Counted from the first letter of the stretch, positions 52,678 to 63,025 are shown. The stretch is 64,000 bases of DNA from Anaerolineaceae bacterium (GCA_002699585.1 PABP01000022.1:62001-126000); one strand, 5' to 3'. Program-made: numbers and translations. The notes: generated by a model not told the origin, from the letters alone.

Positions 52678-54174
52678 ATGTGCGGTATTTTTGGCGTCTT
52701 TGGCAAATCGGGCTTCTCTGTGGAACAGCATCTCAAGTTACTTGACCATCGCGGGCCGGATCACAATGAAGCCGTAGCGATCAAACAGACCATTCTGGGG
52801 CATACGCGCCTCTCAATTGTTGATGTGGATGGCGGCGACCAACCCCTGCATTCCACAGACAGCCGCTATCATCTCATTAGCAATGGGGAAATCTACAATC
52901 ACGAAGATATTCGTCAGCAACTTGCAGACTATCCGTTCCAGACTGACAGCGACAGCGAAGCGATTTTAGCTGCCTACGAGCACTATGGCCCGGATGCTAT
53001 CTATCATCTGGATGGCATGTTCGCCTTTGCGCTATACGACCAGCAGGAGAATACGATTTTCCTGGCGCGTGATCCGATTGGCATCAAGCCGCTGTATTAT
53101 GGCTGGCAGGGGGATACGCTCTATTTTGCGTCTGAGATCAAGAGCCTGCACGACCTGGTTGATGAGCTCCATGAGTTCCCGCCGGGGCATTATTACTATC
53201 AGGGCGAGTTCGTGCGCTACTATGACCTGCACCAACTCCCGACCCATTCGGATGCCGTAACCGCACCCTCCATTGCCGATATTCGCCAGTCGCTAACGGA
53301 GGCGGTACACAAGCGCCTGATGTCGGATGTGCCTCTGGGTGTTTACCTCAGTGGCGGGCTGGACAGCACCATCGTCGCGTCGATTGTTGCCCAGGTGAAG
53401 CCTGATGTACATTCGTTCGCGGTGGGCATCGAGGGCAGCCAGGACATCGAGAATGCGCGTCAGGCCGCGAAGACGCTGGCCACCCAGCACCATGAATATA
53501 TCTACACCGCCGATGAAATCCGCGAAGCGCTGCCAAACGTCATTTACTACCTGGAATCGTTCGATCCGTCGCTGGTGCGCAGCGCCATTCCCAATTACTT
53601 TCTGGCTCGTATGACGCGCCAGCATGTGGTGGTCGTACTAACAGGCGAGGGCGCTGATGAACTGTACGCGGGTTATCATTACCTCAAGGAAGTTGATGAA
53701 GACCATCTGGGCGACGAACTCGTTGAGCTGATTGCGACCCTGTATAACTGCAATCTCCAGCGCTGCGACCGCATGACGATGGCCCACAGCATTGAAGCCC
53801 GTGTGCCATTCCTCGATACGGACTTCATTAAGTTGTCGCTGCAAGTATCCAAAGCCTACAAAATTCACCCGCAGACGCAGGTCGAAAAGTGGGCACTGCG
53901 AGAAGCCTTCGCCGACATCCTGCCGGAGAACGTCACCTGGCGCAAAAAAGAGCAGTTCTCGCATGGGGCCGGGTCGAACCACTTGCTGGTCGATATGGCG
54001 GAAGCGCAATACAGCGATACGGATTATCTGATTAAGAAGGGTGCTATTTACCATCAAACGGGCATCGACATCACCTCAAAGGAGATGCTGATGTACTACG
54101 ACATATTTGATGGCTTCTTCTCGGACAAGGCCAAGTCGCTGGTCAAGCTGTGGCGCGGCCATGATGTCGCCTGA
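52678..54174 (+). CDS. asnB: Glutamine-dependent asparagine synthase
   Basis: 498 residues. The N-terminal glutaminase starts with the nucleophile Cys2 (CGIFGVFGKSG) and has DHRGPDHNE, HTRLSIVD, SNGEIYNH and RDPIGIKPLYYG. The C-terminal synthetase has the PP-loop LSGGLDST (about 224-231), LTGEGADELYAGYHY and HSIEARVPFLD. ATG 52678 must be the start because Cys has to follow the initiator Met; an AGGTGA SD lies about 10 bases upstream. Compact length fits the shorter AsnB form. It converges on pgl with a 12-base gap. Confidence 0.95.
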   Translation: MCGIFGVFGKSGFSVEQHLKLLDHRGPDHNEAVAIKQTILGHTRLSIVDVDGGDQPLHSTDSRYHLISNGEIYNHEDIRQQLADYPFQTDSDSEAILAAYEHYGPDAIYHLDGMFAFALYDQQENTIFLARDPIGIKPLYYGWQGDTLYFASEIKSLHDLVDELHEFPPGHYYYQGEFVRYYDLHQLPTHSDAVTAPSIADIRQSLTEAVHKRLMSDVPLGVYLSGGLDSTIVASIVAQVKPDVHSFAVGIEGSQDIENARQAAKTLATQHHEYIYTADEIREALPNVIYYLESFDPSLVRSAIPNYFLARMTRQHVVVVLTGEGADELYAGYHYLKEVDEDHLGDELVELIATLYNCNLQRCDRMTMAHSIEARVPFLDTDFIKLSLQVSKAYKIHPQTQVEKWALREAFADILPENVTWRKKEQFSHGAGSNHLLVDMAEAQYSDTDYLIKKGAIYHQTGIDITSKEMLMYYDIFDGFFSDKAKSLVKLWRGHDVA

Positions 54175-54186
54175 TGAGATAATTCG

Positions 54187-54921
54187 CTAGATTTCTTCGT
54201 CAACCTCGTCTAACAAGGCCCCGGCAGCCTGGTCAACTAACCATGTGACCATGTTGTTCTGGGGCTGGATAAGCTGGGCCGGATAGGTCGCGGGTGGGGC
54301 GGTGTCGATAACTTCTTTGAGGCGCTCGGTTTTGCCATCGCCTGCGACCAGGAACATGACATTCTCGCTGATGTTGAGCAGTGGCAGGGTCATGGTCAGG
54401 CGCGTTGTGTCGTGCTGCGGGACGACGTTGGCTACCACCCACTTTTCTTTTTCGTTGAGGGCGGCTGTTCCAGGGAAAAGAGACGCCGTATGACCATCAT
54501 CGCCCATGCCCAGGATGACCATATCAAAACCGAGGTCGTCCTTCATGTAGCCGCGAATCTCGGCTTCGTACAGGGCAGCCGCCTGCGTCGGATCGACTTC
54601 GCCGCGCATGCGATAGATATTCGGTTCTGGGATGGGTACGCGGTCGAACAGGTCGGCTTTGGCCATGCCGTAGTTGCTATCGGGATGATCCGGTGGGACG
54701 GTGCGTTCATCACCAAAGAAGATATACACGCGCTCCCAGTCGATGGCATCGGCATAGGCCGGGTCGGCCAGCCGTTCGTAGACCGGGCGTGGGGTCGAGC
54801 CGCCCGCCAGCACCAGGCTAAAACGATCATTGTGTTCCAGTGTCGCGTTGATGATGCGCGTCAACCGCAGGGCTGCGAATTCAATCAATCTGTCTTTGCT
54901 TGATGCTCGTATGATACGCAT
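54187..54921 (-). CDS. pgl: 6-Phosphogluconolactonase
   Basis: Hydrolyses 6-phosphogluconolactone. 244 residues of the DevB/SOL type: FSLVLAGGSTPRPVYERL, VYIFFGDERTVPPDHPDSN, MRGEVDPTQAAALYE, LGMGDDGHTASLFPGT with the conserved His. It is the last gene of the gnd-zwf-pgl operon, 45 bases after zwf. Confidence 0.95.
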   Translation of the reverse strand: MRIIRASSKDRLIEFAALRLTRIINATLEHNDRFSLVLAGGSTPRPVYERLADPAYADAIDWERVYIFFGDERTVPPDHPDSNYGMAKADLFDRVPIPEPNIYRMRGEVDPTQAAALYEAEIRGYMKDDLGFDMVILGMGDDGHTASLFPGTAALNEKEKWVVANVVPQHDTTRLTMTLPLLNISENVMFLVAGDGKTERLKEVIDTAPPATYPAQLIQPQNNMVTWLVDQAAGALLDEVDEEI

Positions 54922-54966
54922 ATCTGCCTTCTTTGCCGTTTTTATACTAGCTGCGTTGTCGTGACC

Positions 54967-56415
54967 CTAATGATCCTCATGGATGCAGCCACTGGGCTGC
55001 CACTGACGACCATCCTGCTCCATAAATTCTTCGGCGTCCAATGGCCCCATGCTGCCAGGTTGGTACGTGATGCGCGGGCTGTCCGTTTTGCGCTCGGAGT
55101 ACCCAATGATCGGGTCGAACAGGGACCAGGCAGCTTCGATCTCGTCGCTGCGAGTGAACAGCGAGGCATCGCCTTCGAGGGCGTCCAGCAGCAGCCGTTC
55201 ATAAGCATCACCGGTAGGCTCTTCAAACGAATCCGCATAGTGGAACTGCAACTGGGCCGTACGGAAAGCTTGCTGACCCGGAATTTTGGCTTCAAATTGC
55301 AGGTGGATGCCTTCATCGGGTTGGATGCACAGCGACAGCACGTTATGGCTGCCTTTCTTGCTACCAACCGCCTGCTGGAACATCATATGCGGCGGAGACT
55401 TGAATTCGACCAGGATTTTGGTCACCTTGTGCTTGAGGGCTTTGCCGGACCGCAGGTAGAAAGGCACGCCTTTCCAGCGCCAATTGTCGATCTGTAACTT
55501 GACGGCGGCGTAGGTCGGCGTCCGTGAATCAGGGTCGACGCCTTTGGTTTTCCTATAGTCATTGTACTGTGCGAACAGGACTTCACTGTATTTCACAGGT
55601 CGGATCGAATTGAGCACCTTGACCTTCTCATTACGCAGGGCAGTGGCGTCAAATGACGTGGGGGGTTCCATTGCTACCAGCATCAGCAGTTGCAGAATAT
55701 GGTTCTGGAACATATCGCGCAGGACACCAGCGCTATCATAATAATCGCCACGCGTACCGACATCGACTGTTTCTGCGACGGTTATCTGCACATTATCGAT
55801 GTAGTTGCGGTTCCAGATTGGCTCAAAAATCGTATTGGCAAAACGGAAGAACAGGATGTTCTGGGCTGTTTCTTTCCCCAGATAATGGTCAATACGATAG
55901 ACTTGATTTTCCTGGAAATTCTGGTGAACGACCTCATTCAGCTTTTGTGCTGATGCCAGATCGGTACCGAACGGCTTTTCAATGATGATCCGTCGCCAGC
56001 CGCCATTTTCCTGGTTCAAGCCGCTCTCGCCCAGATTGGTGATAATCGGCTCATACAGGAAGGGCGCCACCGAAAGATAGTAGAGACGGTTGGCATCGCC
56101 ACCCCCCTCAATTTCTTTCAGATCTTTTTCCAGTACTTCATAGACCTCAAGTTTAGAGGCATCCGAGGGCAGATAATACAGATGCGGCGCGAACTGCTCC
56201 CATGTGTCTTCGTCAAAGTTGCCGTTGAACTCTTTGACAGCTTCTTTCATGCTATCTCGGAATTCATGATGCTCGTATTTGGTACGCGACACGCCAATGA
56301 TGTTGAGGTCATCGGGCAAACGTTTACTCTTGAATTGATGGTATAGCGCCGGGATCAGCTTGCGATGGGTCAGGTCGCCCGATGCGCCAAAGATGACAAT
56401 ACTGGTTGCGGTCAT
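54967..56415 (-). CDS. zwf: Glucose-6-phosphate 1-dehydrogenase
   Basis: 482 residues: NADP fold [15 protein letters not shown] (residues 6-20), substrate/catalytic motif [10 protein letters not shown] (about 174-183), and [11 protein letters not shown] before it. The C-terminal half carries [15 protein letters not shown]. The standard family length suggests a normal enzyme. ATG overlaps the gnd stop by 4 bases. Confidence 0.97.
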   Translation of the reverse strand: MTATSIVIFGASGDLTHRKLIPALYHQFKSKRLPDDLNIIGVSRTKYEHHEFRDSMKEAVKEFNGNFDEDTWEQFAPHLYYLPSDASKLEVYEVLEKDLKEIEGGGDANRLYYLSVAPFLYEPIITNLGESGLNQENGGWRRIIIEKPFGTDLASAQKLNEVVHQNFQENQVYRIDHYLGKETAQNILFFRFANTIFEPIWNRNYIDNVQITVAETVDVGTRGDYYDSAGVLRDMFQNHILQLLMLVAMEPPTSFDATALRNEKVKVLNSIRPVKYSEVLFAQYNDYRKTKGVDPDSRTPTYAAVKLQIDNWRWKGVPFYLRSGKALKHKVTKILVEFKSPPHMMFQQAVGSKKGSHNVLSLCIQPDEGIHLQFEAKIPGQQAFRTAQLQFHYADSFEEPTGDAYERLLLDALEGDASLFTRSDEIEAAWSLFDPIIGYSERKTDSPRITYQPGSMGPLDAEEFMEQDGRQWQPSGCIHEDH

Positions 56416-57323
56416 TCGTCACCTACTTTCTTAATTTTGTGCCCCCCGAACTGGTTGCGCATCACAGCTAGCAGCTTATCCGTGTAGCCATCTTCCCGGC
56501 TGCGGATGCGCCGCAGCAGCGATTCAGTTATGACCGGGGCCGACACATTCAAATCAATGGCCTCTAAGACTGTCCAATGGCCTTCGCCGGAATCATTGAC
56601 ATACGCTGAAACGTTGTCAAAGTCCTGGTCGTTTTCGAAGGCATCTTTAATCAGGTCCAGCAGCCAGGAACGAATGACACTCCCGACCTGCCAGATGCGC
56701 GATACCTCGACCAGATCGAGGTCAAAAGCTTCTTTTTTCTTGAGGATGGCAAAGCCTTCTGCGTAGGCTTGCATCATGCCATATTCGATGCCGTTGTGGA
56801 CCATCTTGACGAAGTGGCCCGCGCCGCTCGGCCCGACGTAGCCCCAACCTTGATCGGGTGCCGGGGCCAGCGTTTCAAAAATGGGGCGCAGATGCTCGAC
56901 GATGTCTTTCTCGCCGCCGATCATCATGCTGTAGCCTTCATCGATGCCCCATACGCCGCCGCTGGTGCCGACATCGACGAAGTGAATGTCTTTCCTGGCC
57001 AGGTCTTGCGCATGGCGCATGGCGTTCTTGTAATAGGAATTGCCGCCGTCGATGATGATGTCACCGGGGTCGAGCAGTTCGGAGAGTTTGCTAATGGTGC
57101 TTTCGGTCGGGGAACCTGATGGGACCATGACCCACACAGCGCGTGGCGCGTCTAGTTTGCTCACCAGTGCGCTCAGGTCTTTTGCGCCAGTCGCGCCATC
57201 AATTTCTGCCTTTTTGATGGCATTCGCATTCAAATCGGTCACGACCAATTCGTGGCCACCTTTTAAGAGGCGTTCCGACATGAACGCACCCATCTTCCCC
57301 AGACCAACCATACCTAATTGCAT
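56412..57323 (-). CDS. gnd: 6-Phosphogluconate dehydrogenase, short decarboxylating type
   Basis: 303 residues, the short (about 300-residue) form often found with NAD preference (GntZ/YqeC-like), rather than the about 470-residue NADP form. N-terminal fold [56 protein letters not shown] (key residues GTSGG) and the catalytic Lys in [19 protein letters not shown]. First gene of the oxidative pentose phosphate operon; GGGAG lies 8 bases before the ATG. Confidence 0.94.
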   Translation of the reverse strand: MQLGMVGLGKMGAFMSERLLKGGHELVVTDLNANAIKKAEIDGATGAKDLSALVSKLDAPRAVWVMVPSGSPTESTISKLSELLDPGDIIIDGGNSYYKNAMRHAQDLARKDIHFVDVGTSGGVWGIDEGYSMMIGGEKDIVEHLRPIFETLAPAPDQGWGYVGPSGAGHFVKMVHNGIEYGMMQAYAEGFAILKKKEAFDLDLVEVSRIWQVGSVIRSWLLDLIKDAFENDQDFDNVSAYVNDSGEGHWTVLEAIDLNVSAPVITESLLRRIRSREDGYTDKLLAVMRNQFGGHKIKKVGDE

Positions 57324-57465
57324 GTTGTTCTCCCGATGTTTTTCTAGTTAATCGGGGCGCTTGTTCCCAAGCGGCCACTGTACTCTGACGAGACGGATCT
57401 GGTCGGACTTTCGCTTTACTTATCGTTTATTGATTTTGCAGACATCACTCTAACAAAGTTGCCGC

Positions 57466-58392
57466 TTAGTCGCTGGTGGGGCCATTATCGCGATACATCA
57501 TCAAGAAATCGGCTACATCGACCCAATTGCCGTGGGCGATCATCTCGATGTGGGCGTGGGCACTGCTGCTGCGTCCCGTGCTGCCGACGCGGCCCAGTCG
57601 CTGTCCAGCATAAATTTGTTGACCTTGCGTCACGAATACGACCGACATATGGGCATAGCCGCTGTAGATGCCCCTGCCGTGGTCGATCAGCACGTAGTTG
57701 CCGCGAATTGGCAAATGCCCCGCGAAGACCACGCGCCCACTGGCGATGCTATGGGTGGATTCCCCGGTCGAGGCTTGATAATCCCAGCCGGTGTGCAGCG
57801 TGTTGTACGTGCCATTGAAGAGACGCACAGCCCCAAACGGCGATGTAAATTCGCGATTCACTCCCAGGTTGAAGCCGTTCTCATCCCAGAGCACATCTTC
57901 GGTAATCTGGCTGGCGATGTCGAAAATGCTACCCAGTTCATTGGCCTCGATTTCCGGGTTGAGGATGCTTTCATCAATGCCGGGGATATCGACGCTTTGC
58001 TGAATAAACCCGCCGCTGCTGACTTCCAGGGGGAAGGAGACTGTCTTTTCGTCACCATCTTCATAGATGAACTGCGCCTGAGCTTCGTAGGTGCGGATGG
58101 CCTGTTCCATCGGCACACTGACGAAAGCATAACGCGCGTCGTCAATAACGAATGTTGGGTAGGTTGCACCAAAGACGAGGATCTGCCCATCTGCCAGATT
58201 CGCGTCGATCAGGCGTACCAGCCCGACCCGACCCTGTTTGAGGTCACTGAAGAAGACATCGATCAATGCTGCCCCGTCATCATATGTGGATATGGGTTCT
58301 GCATCCGGGACCGCCTCGGCCTGAATGCGAAGTGCGGCCAGCAAGCACAAAATCAGGCTGACAGACACATGGACGAAAACACTACGACGCAT
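57466..58392 (-). CDS. Secreted M23 (LytM-type) metallopeptidase
   Basis: 308 residues with a signal peptide (about 1-25, VSLILCLLAALRIQAEA). Residues about 30-175 form a beta-rich unknown part. The M23 domain at about 180-300 shows TSPFGAVRLFNGTYNTLHTGWDYQA (key part LHTGWDY, with His and Asp zinc ligands), GNYVLIDHGRGIYSGYAHM and the HAHIEM element giving the catalytic and third-ligand histidines. It probably cuts peptidoglycan crosslinks outside the cell. ATG 58392 has AGGAG 6 bases upstream. Confidence 0.9.
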   Translation of the reverse strand: MRRSVFVHVSVSLILCLLAALRIQAEAVPDAEPISTYDDGAALIDVFFSDLKQGRVGLVRLIDANLADGQILVFGATYPTFVIDDARYAFVSVPMEQAIRTYEAQAQFIYEDGDEKTVSFPLEVSSGGFIQQSVDIPGIDESILNPEIEANELGSIFDIASQITEDVLWDENGFNLGVNREFTSPFGAVRLFNGTYNTLHTGWDYQASTGESTHSIASGRVVFAGHLPIRGNYVLIDHGRGIYSGYAHMSVVFVTQGQQIYAGQRLGRVGSTGRSSSAHAHIEMIAHGNWVDVADFLMMYRDNGPTSD

Positions 58393-58464
58393 GGTTGCTC
58401 CTGCGATGATTAGATGTGGCTATGTAACTGATGGCAGAGTATAAAGCCTGTTGCGCGTCAGTGG

Positions 58465-60666
58465 CTAGCGCTGCTTTTTGAGCAGCACAATGCTCAAGGG
58501 TGGCAGGGTCAGGCTCATACTATTCTCGAAGTTATGCCAGTGCCAGGGTTCGGCATGGCGACCGCCTTCGTTACCGACGTTGGTGCCGCCGTAGAACTCT
58601 GCATCGCTGTTGAGCAACTCTTCATAGAAGCCGCTTTCCGGCACGCCAATGCGATAATTCTCGCGTACCATCGGCGTGAAGTTGCATATCACAACGATGA
58701 AGTCCTCGCGATCATGCGCATAACGAATGTATGAGAAGGCGCTGTTTTCGGCGTCGTTGGCTTCAATCCACTCAAAGCCTTCGGGTTCGACATCCAGCTC
58801 GTATAGGGCTGGTTCTGACTTATAGAGCTTGTTCAGGTCGCGTACCCAGGTTTGTAATTCCTTGTGTGTTTCAAAGTCCAGCAGATGCCAATCGAGACTC
58901 CGGGTTTCGCTCCACTCCGCCCATTGGGCGATTTCCGCGCCCATGAAGTTGAGCTTCTTGCCCGGATGCGTGTACTGATAGCCGAATAGCAGCCGCAATG
59001 AGGCAAATTTCTGCCACCAGTCTCCCGGCATCTTGCCCATGAGCGAGCCTTTGCCATGTACGACTTCGTCATGCGACAGCGACAGCACGAAGTTTTCGCT
59101 GAAGGCATACATCAGCGAGAAGGTCAGCTTGTTATGATCATATCGCCGATAGACCGGGTCTTTTTGCACATAAAAGAGCGTGTCGTGCATCCAGCCCATA
59201 TTCCACTTGAAGGTGAAACCCAGGCCACCGAGGTAAGTTGGGCGCGAAACCATCGGCCATGCGGTGGATTCTTCTGCAATCGTGACCGCACCCGGGGCCT
59301 CAGCATGAATGATGGCGTTGGCTTCCTTCAAGAAGTCGATAGCTGCTAGGTTTTCGTTGCTGCCGTACTCATTGGGGATCCACTGACCTTCTTCTCTGGA
59401 AAAATCTAGGTAGATCATGGATGACACGGCATCGACGCGCAGGCCATCAATGTGGAACTCTTTTAGCCAGTAGACCGCATTGGAAATCAGGAAGTTGCGC
59501 ACTTCGTTGCGGCTGTAGTTGAATATGTAGGTGCCCCAATCGGGGTGCTCGCCCTGACGTGGGTCTTCGTGGCTGTACAGATGGGTGCCATCGAAGTAAC
59601 TGAGCGCCCAACCATCTTTGGGGAAGTGGGCCGGAACCCAGTCAAGGATGACGCCGATATTGTTCTGGTGGCATTTGTCGACCAGATACATGAAATCCTG
59701 CGGTGAGCCATAGCGGCTAGTGGCAGCGAAGTAGCCTGTCACCTGATAACCCCAACTGCCGTCAAAGGGATGCTCGGCAACGGGCATGAGTTCGATGTGC
59801 GTGTAGCCCATATCGACCACATATTTCACGAGGTCATCAGCCAACTCGCGGTACGTCAGCCATTCGTTGTCTTCATCGCGCTTCCACGATCCCAGATGTA
59901 CTTCATAGGTGGCCATCGGTTGTTCAAGCGGGTCGGCGTCTGCGCGTTGGGTCATCCACTCGTCGTCTTGCCATTCATAGGTGCTGAGGTCGACCACGAC
60001 TGCGCCGGTCTTGGGCCGCATCTCAAAGTGGAAGCCATACGGATCGGTTTTTTCCGCAGTGTAGCCGCGATGGTGTGATTTGATATGGAACTTATAAATC
60101 GTCCATTCTTCTAATTCCGGGATGAACAGCTCCCAGACGCCGCTGTTCTCCTGGCGGGTCATGGGGTGCATGCGTTCGTCCCACTGGTTGAAGGGGCCTG
60201 TCACGCTGACGCGCTGGGCGTTGGGTGCCCAAACAGCAAAATTGACACCTTTGACGTCATCAACCTCGCGCAGATGTGCGCCCAGTTTTTCATAGACGTT
60301 CAGGTGCTTGCCTTCAGAGAACAAATACAGGTCGTACTCGCTGAGCAGCGGCTCGTACGCATAGGGATCGTGCTGTTCGTAAATGTCGCCGTTTTCGTGC
60401 GTGACCTTGTAATGATAGGCGACCGGATAGCTGGTTTTGAGGCGGGCTTCATAAAGACCTGCATCATGAATGCGCGTCATTGATGTCGCGCGCGATTTGC
60501 CCTCTACTCGGACTTTGACATCGGTCGCGTAGGGTTGGAAGGTACGGAAAATTGTATAGTCATCGCCATCGGCATGCGGTCCAAGTATTTCACTCGCTTG
60601 GCCGTGGTTGCCATGAACCAGGGCGTTAATGGCGTCCTGATGGAGCGTGTCAGTCGATTGTGGCAT
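58465..60666 (-). CDS. glgB: 1,4-alpha-Glucan branching enzyme
   Basis: Forms alpha-1,6 branches in glycogen. 733 residues: an N-terminal GlgB N1 domain, a CBM48 domain (NFAVWAPNAQRVSVTGPFNQW), then the GH13 barrel with GVILDWVPAHFPKD, the nucleophile Asp in DGLRVDAVSSMIY (about 408), the acid Glu in TIAEESTAWP (about 464) and the third Asp in LSLSHDEVVHGKGS (about 532). The C-terminal domain ends in LPPLSIVLLKK. No other glycogen gene is in the window. It lies upstream of the M23 gene on the same strand, 72 bases away. Confidence 0.97.
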   Translation of the reverse strand: MPQSTDTLHQDAINALVHGNHGQASEILGPHADGDDYTIFRTFQPYATDVKVRVEGKSRATSMTRIHDAGLYEARLKTSYPVAYHYKVTHENGDIYEQHDPYAYEPLLSEYDLYLFSEGKHLNVYEKLGAHLREVDDVKGVNFAVWAPNAQRVSVTGPFNQWDERMHPMTRQENSGVWELFIPELEEWTIYKFHIKSHHRGYTAEKTDPYGFHFEMRPKTGAVVVDLSTYEWQDDEWMTQRADADPLEQPMATYEVHLGSWKRDEDNEWLTYRELADDLVKYVVDMGYTHIELMPVAEHPFDGSWGYQVTGYFAATSRYGSPQDFMYLVDKCHQNNIGVILDWVPAHFPKDGWALSYFDGTHLYSHEDPRQGEHPDWGTYIFNYSRNEVRNFLISNAVYWLKEFHIDGLRVDAVSSMIYLDFSREEGQWIPNEYGSNENLAAIDFLKEANAIIHAEAPGAVTIAEESTAWPMVSRPTYLGGLGFTFKWNMGWMHDTLFYVQKDPVYRRYDHNKLTFSLMYAFSENFVLSLSHDEVVHGKGSLMGKMPGDWWQKFASLRLLFGYQYTHPGKKLNFMGAEIAQWAEWSETRSLDWHLLDFETHKELQTWVRDLNKLYKSEPALYELDVEPEGFEWIEANDAENSAFSYIRYAHDREDFIVVICNFTPMVRENYRIGVPESGFYEELLNSDAEFYGGTNVGNEGGRHAEPWHWHNFENSMSLTLPPLSIVLLKKQR

Positions 60667-60710
60667 ATGCGCAGTCCCGCGTCACTATGAGCAAGTATAA
60701 GTCTATATTG

Positions 60711-61628
60711 CTAGTCTACCGCGATCAGTGCAATGCTTGATGTCAATTGGCGGAAGAATGTGCCAGCAGATGTGCCGGATGGTACTTCTGCACGGATGGT
60801 CCATATCCTATCGTCCTGACGACGCAGATACAAGCGACCCTGCCAAGTCTCATCATTTACTTCAAGAATGTAGACGAGTATCAACCAGCGGTAGTTGCCG
60901 ATGTAGCGTGTGCTGCTAGTGGATACGGCCCCGTCATCCAGTTCGTCGAGTAAGTCCTGGCACGTGTCGATGAGCGAAAGCGGCGCACAATTATCCGGGT
61001 AGGCAAAACTGCTATACTCGACTGTGCCGCTTTGGCCCTCATAGCGCAGCCAGCCATTCTCGTCGCTGGCATCATCGCTGGCTTCCCAATCCGCAGGCAG
61101 GGTCCAAAACCAGCCATCAGCACTGCTGCTGATGTACGAGGTCGCATCCAGATTGCTGATGACGTCTTTGTTTGTTAGCAAGGTCGCCAGCAGCGTATCG
61201 ATGCCCTCAGCCTGAGTATGCACGCTAATCAAGTAGGGCGTATCCTCTGCCAGGAAGATGTAGCCATATTGTGTCGCGTCGTAACTTTCTGGGTCCAGGA
61301 TGCCCACGCGCAGCAGCCAGTCCCGACCCATGCGCACGGGCGTAAAGATGCGGTCCAGCAGCATATTCTGGGTATCACCAACGCGCAGGGCGGCATCGGC
61401 CAAAGCCTGTGCTTTAGCGTCAGCTTGTGCCGGATAGATGGCCCATTCTGTGGACGTCAATGCGGCATCCAACAGGGCATTGACGCGCTCACAGCTTGCT
61501 GTGTCGCCATCAGGTGTGCTGCTCTCTTGCGCACCCGTTAACGATGGCTGCGTCAGGGAAAGAAGCAGCAGGCCCGCACAGGCCGCTGTACTCCATATTC
61601 GGATGATCTGCTTGCGATCAGGAAACAT
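60711..61628 (-). CDS. Secreted hypothetical protein
   Basis: 305 residues with a signal peptide (about 10-33, ending LTQPSLTGAQES). The mature part is acidic and has four Cys (about 45, 221, 229 and near 230) that could form disulfides. Trp-rich stretches stand out, such as GWFWTLPADWEASDD, and NYRWLILVYILEVNDETWQG is beta-like. No enzyme motif is seen. It is upstream of glgB in the same direction but likely independent. Confidence 0.65.
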   Translation of the reverse strand: MFPDRKQIIRIWSTAACAGLLLLSLTQPSLTGAQESSTPDGDTASCERVNALLDAALTSTEWAIYPAQADAKAQALADAALRVGDTQNMLLDRIFTPVRMGRDWLLRVGILDPESYDATQYGYIFLAEDTPYLISVHTQAEGIDTLLATLLTNKDVISNLDATSYISSSADGWFWTLPADWEASDDASDENGWLRYEGQSGTVEYSSFAYPDNCAPLSLIDTCQDLLDELDDGAVSTSSTRYIGNYRWLILVYILEVNDETWQGRLYLRRQDDRIWTIRAEVPSGTSAGTFFRQLTSSIALIAVD

Positions 61629-61859
61629 TGCATACCGTAAGAATTGTATTTTGATTCTCTCATTCTAACGCAAAATTTTGCCCCACGCTGCAATTCATGA
61701 TGCATTGCCTAAGTAAATTGTCAACCAAATTGTAATGTTGAACCTCAATAGCTGAGGTTGGCTTTTTCTAGCGCAATGGATGGCCTCTCGGATTGCAAAA
61801 CTGGGGCGCGCGATAGATACTTAGGCTGGTAATCACTCAGCAATGGAAGCCAATCTATC

Positions 61860-62390
61860 TTGACGACACAGGGCCGTTTTATCGCCATTGAAACGGTGGC
61901 GCATACGCCGCAGCAAATCCAACACGCCTTGCAACGTGACCTCCATCGGGCGGATGTCCATATCGTGACGACACCATCACTGGGCGATCTTGGTCGCCTG
62001 CAGGCTGAGCGTGCCGCTGAGCAGCCCAATTGGCTGGAACGTATTTACGGCGGCCTTGCCGATTTGCATGATTTTGTCGAATGCGAAGGCGGCATCCTGT
62101 CACTGATTCAGCAGGGCCAGCATGTGATTTGCATTGGCTATCGGCTGAGCCTGGGTGCGGCCAATCTGCACAGTGATAATCAGTTTGGCTGGTATCAGGT
62201 GACGAGTCAGCAGCTACTCGTGCCGGATGTCTCCCTTATAGTAGGGGGCGATGATGCGCAATCGCTGCGGTTGAGCCATCTTTCCGAGGCTGACCCGCAG
62301 GCCGAAATCCTCAACGGGATCAGTGAAGATTGGCAGCCCCTCATCGACAAAATCGCCTCGCTGCTGACGACGGATGGAGGTGCGAATTGA
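61860..62390 (+). CDS. Thymidylate-kinase-like protein lacking the P-loop
   Basis: 176 residues that follow the layout of the adjoining Tmk but have lost its active-site motifs. RFIAIETVAHTPQQIQ replaces the FVVLEGLDGAGTTTQ P-loop strand, and HVICIGYRLSLGAA replaces the LIVSDRYLFSYLAY stretch (DRY becomes IGY). VPDVSLIVGGDD matches LPDLTIYIDVPA. The start is TTG 61860, and its stop overlaps the TTG start of tmk (TTGA). Probably a pseudokinase or regulatory partner of Tmk that arose by duplication. The family assignment is my own alignment by eye. Confidence 0.55.
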   Translation: MTTQGRFIAIETVAHTPQQIQHALQRDLHRADVHIVTTPSLGDLGRLQAERAAEQPNWLERIYGGLADLHDFVECEGGILSLIQQGQHVICIGYRLSLGAANLHSDNQFGWYQVTSQQLLVPDVSLIVGGDDAQSLRLSHLSEADPQAEILNGISEDWQPLIDKIASLLTTDGGAN

Positions 62391-63025
62391 CCACTCAACT
62401 GACCATTCCCGGTAAATTCGTCGTGCTGGAAGGGCTAGATGGGGCCGGAACGACCACCCAATGTGAGCGACTTTGCACCTGGGGACAGCAAAATGACTTC
62501 CATACCATCGCCACCCGTGAACCCACTGACAATGGCTGGGGACGTCAGGCACGGCGGGCCTTGCGTGGCGAGCTGCCCCTGTCGCCGCTGGCGCTGGCCT
62601 TCACTTTTATGGCCGACCGCGCCCATCATGTCGGCTTGCTCGCGGAACAATCCCAACCCGTAAACAGCCTGATCGTCTCCGACCGTTACCTGTTTTCGTA
62701 TCTGGCGTATCAGCAAACTGACGCCGCCAAGCCCCTGGACTGGTTCATTGAAACGGCCCAACCGCTGCCGCTGCCCGACCTGACCATCTATATTGATGTC
62801 CCTGCCGAGCGCTGTGTGGAGCGTATGCAGTCCGGTCGCAGCCAGGTGGAGCGTTTTGAACGGCTGGCGACGTTGCAGCAGGTCGAAGCGGCTTATGCGC
62901 GCGTCATCGATGCTTATGAATCACGCTGTGCCATCGCCTGGATCAATGGTGACCGCCCCATGGATGCTGTCGAAGCCGACGTCATCCAGGCCGTTCAGCA
63001 CATGCTTGCTGCTGCCGATAAATAG
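62387..63025 (+). CDS. tmk: Thymidylate kinase
   Basis: Phosphorylates dTMP to dTDP. 212 residues: P-loop LEGLDGAGTTTQ (about 13-24), TREPTDNGWGRQARRAL, VSDRYLFSYLAYQQ with the DRY motif, LPDLTIYIDVPAERCVERM. The P-loop has Thr where the usual Walker A Lys stands. The start TTG 62387 lies 6 bases after GGAGG and overlaps the previous stop (TTGA). The frame runs further upstream to 62330 inside the previous gene. Confidence 0.9.
   Translation: MTTQLTIPGKFVVLEGLDGAGTTTQCERLCTWGQQNDFHTIATREPTDNGWGRQARRALRGELPLSPLALAFTFMADRAHHVGLLAEQSQPVNSLIVSDRYLFSYLAYQQTDAAKPLDWFIETAQPLPLPDLTIYIDVPAERCVERMQSGRSQVERFERLATLQQVEAAYARVIDAYESRCAIAWINGDRPMDAVEADVIQAVQHMLAAADK

Noticed and set aside
57532-58413. Open frame of 293 codons opposite the M23 peptidase gene
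   Set aside because: The minus-strand frame has a signal peptide, SD and peptidase motifs; the plus frame has none.
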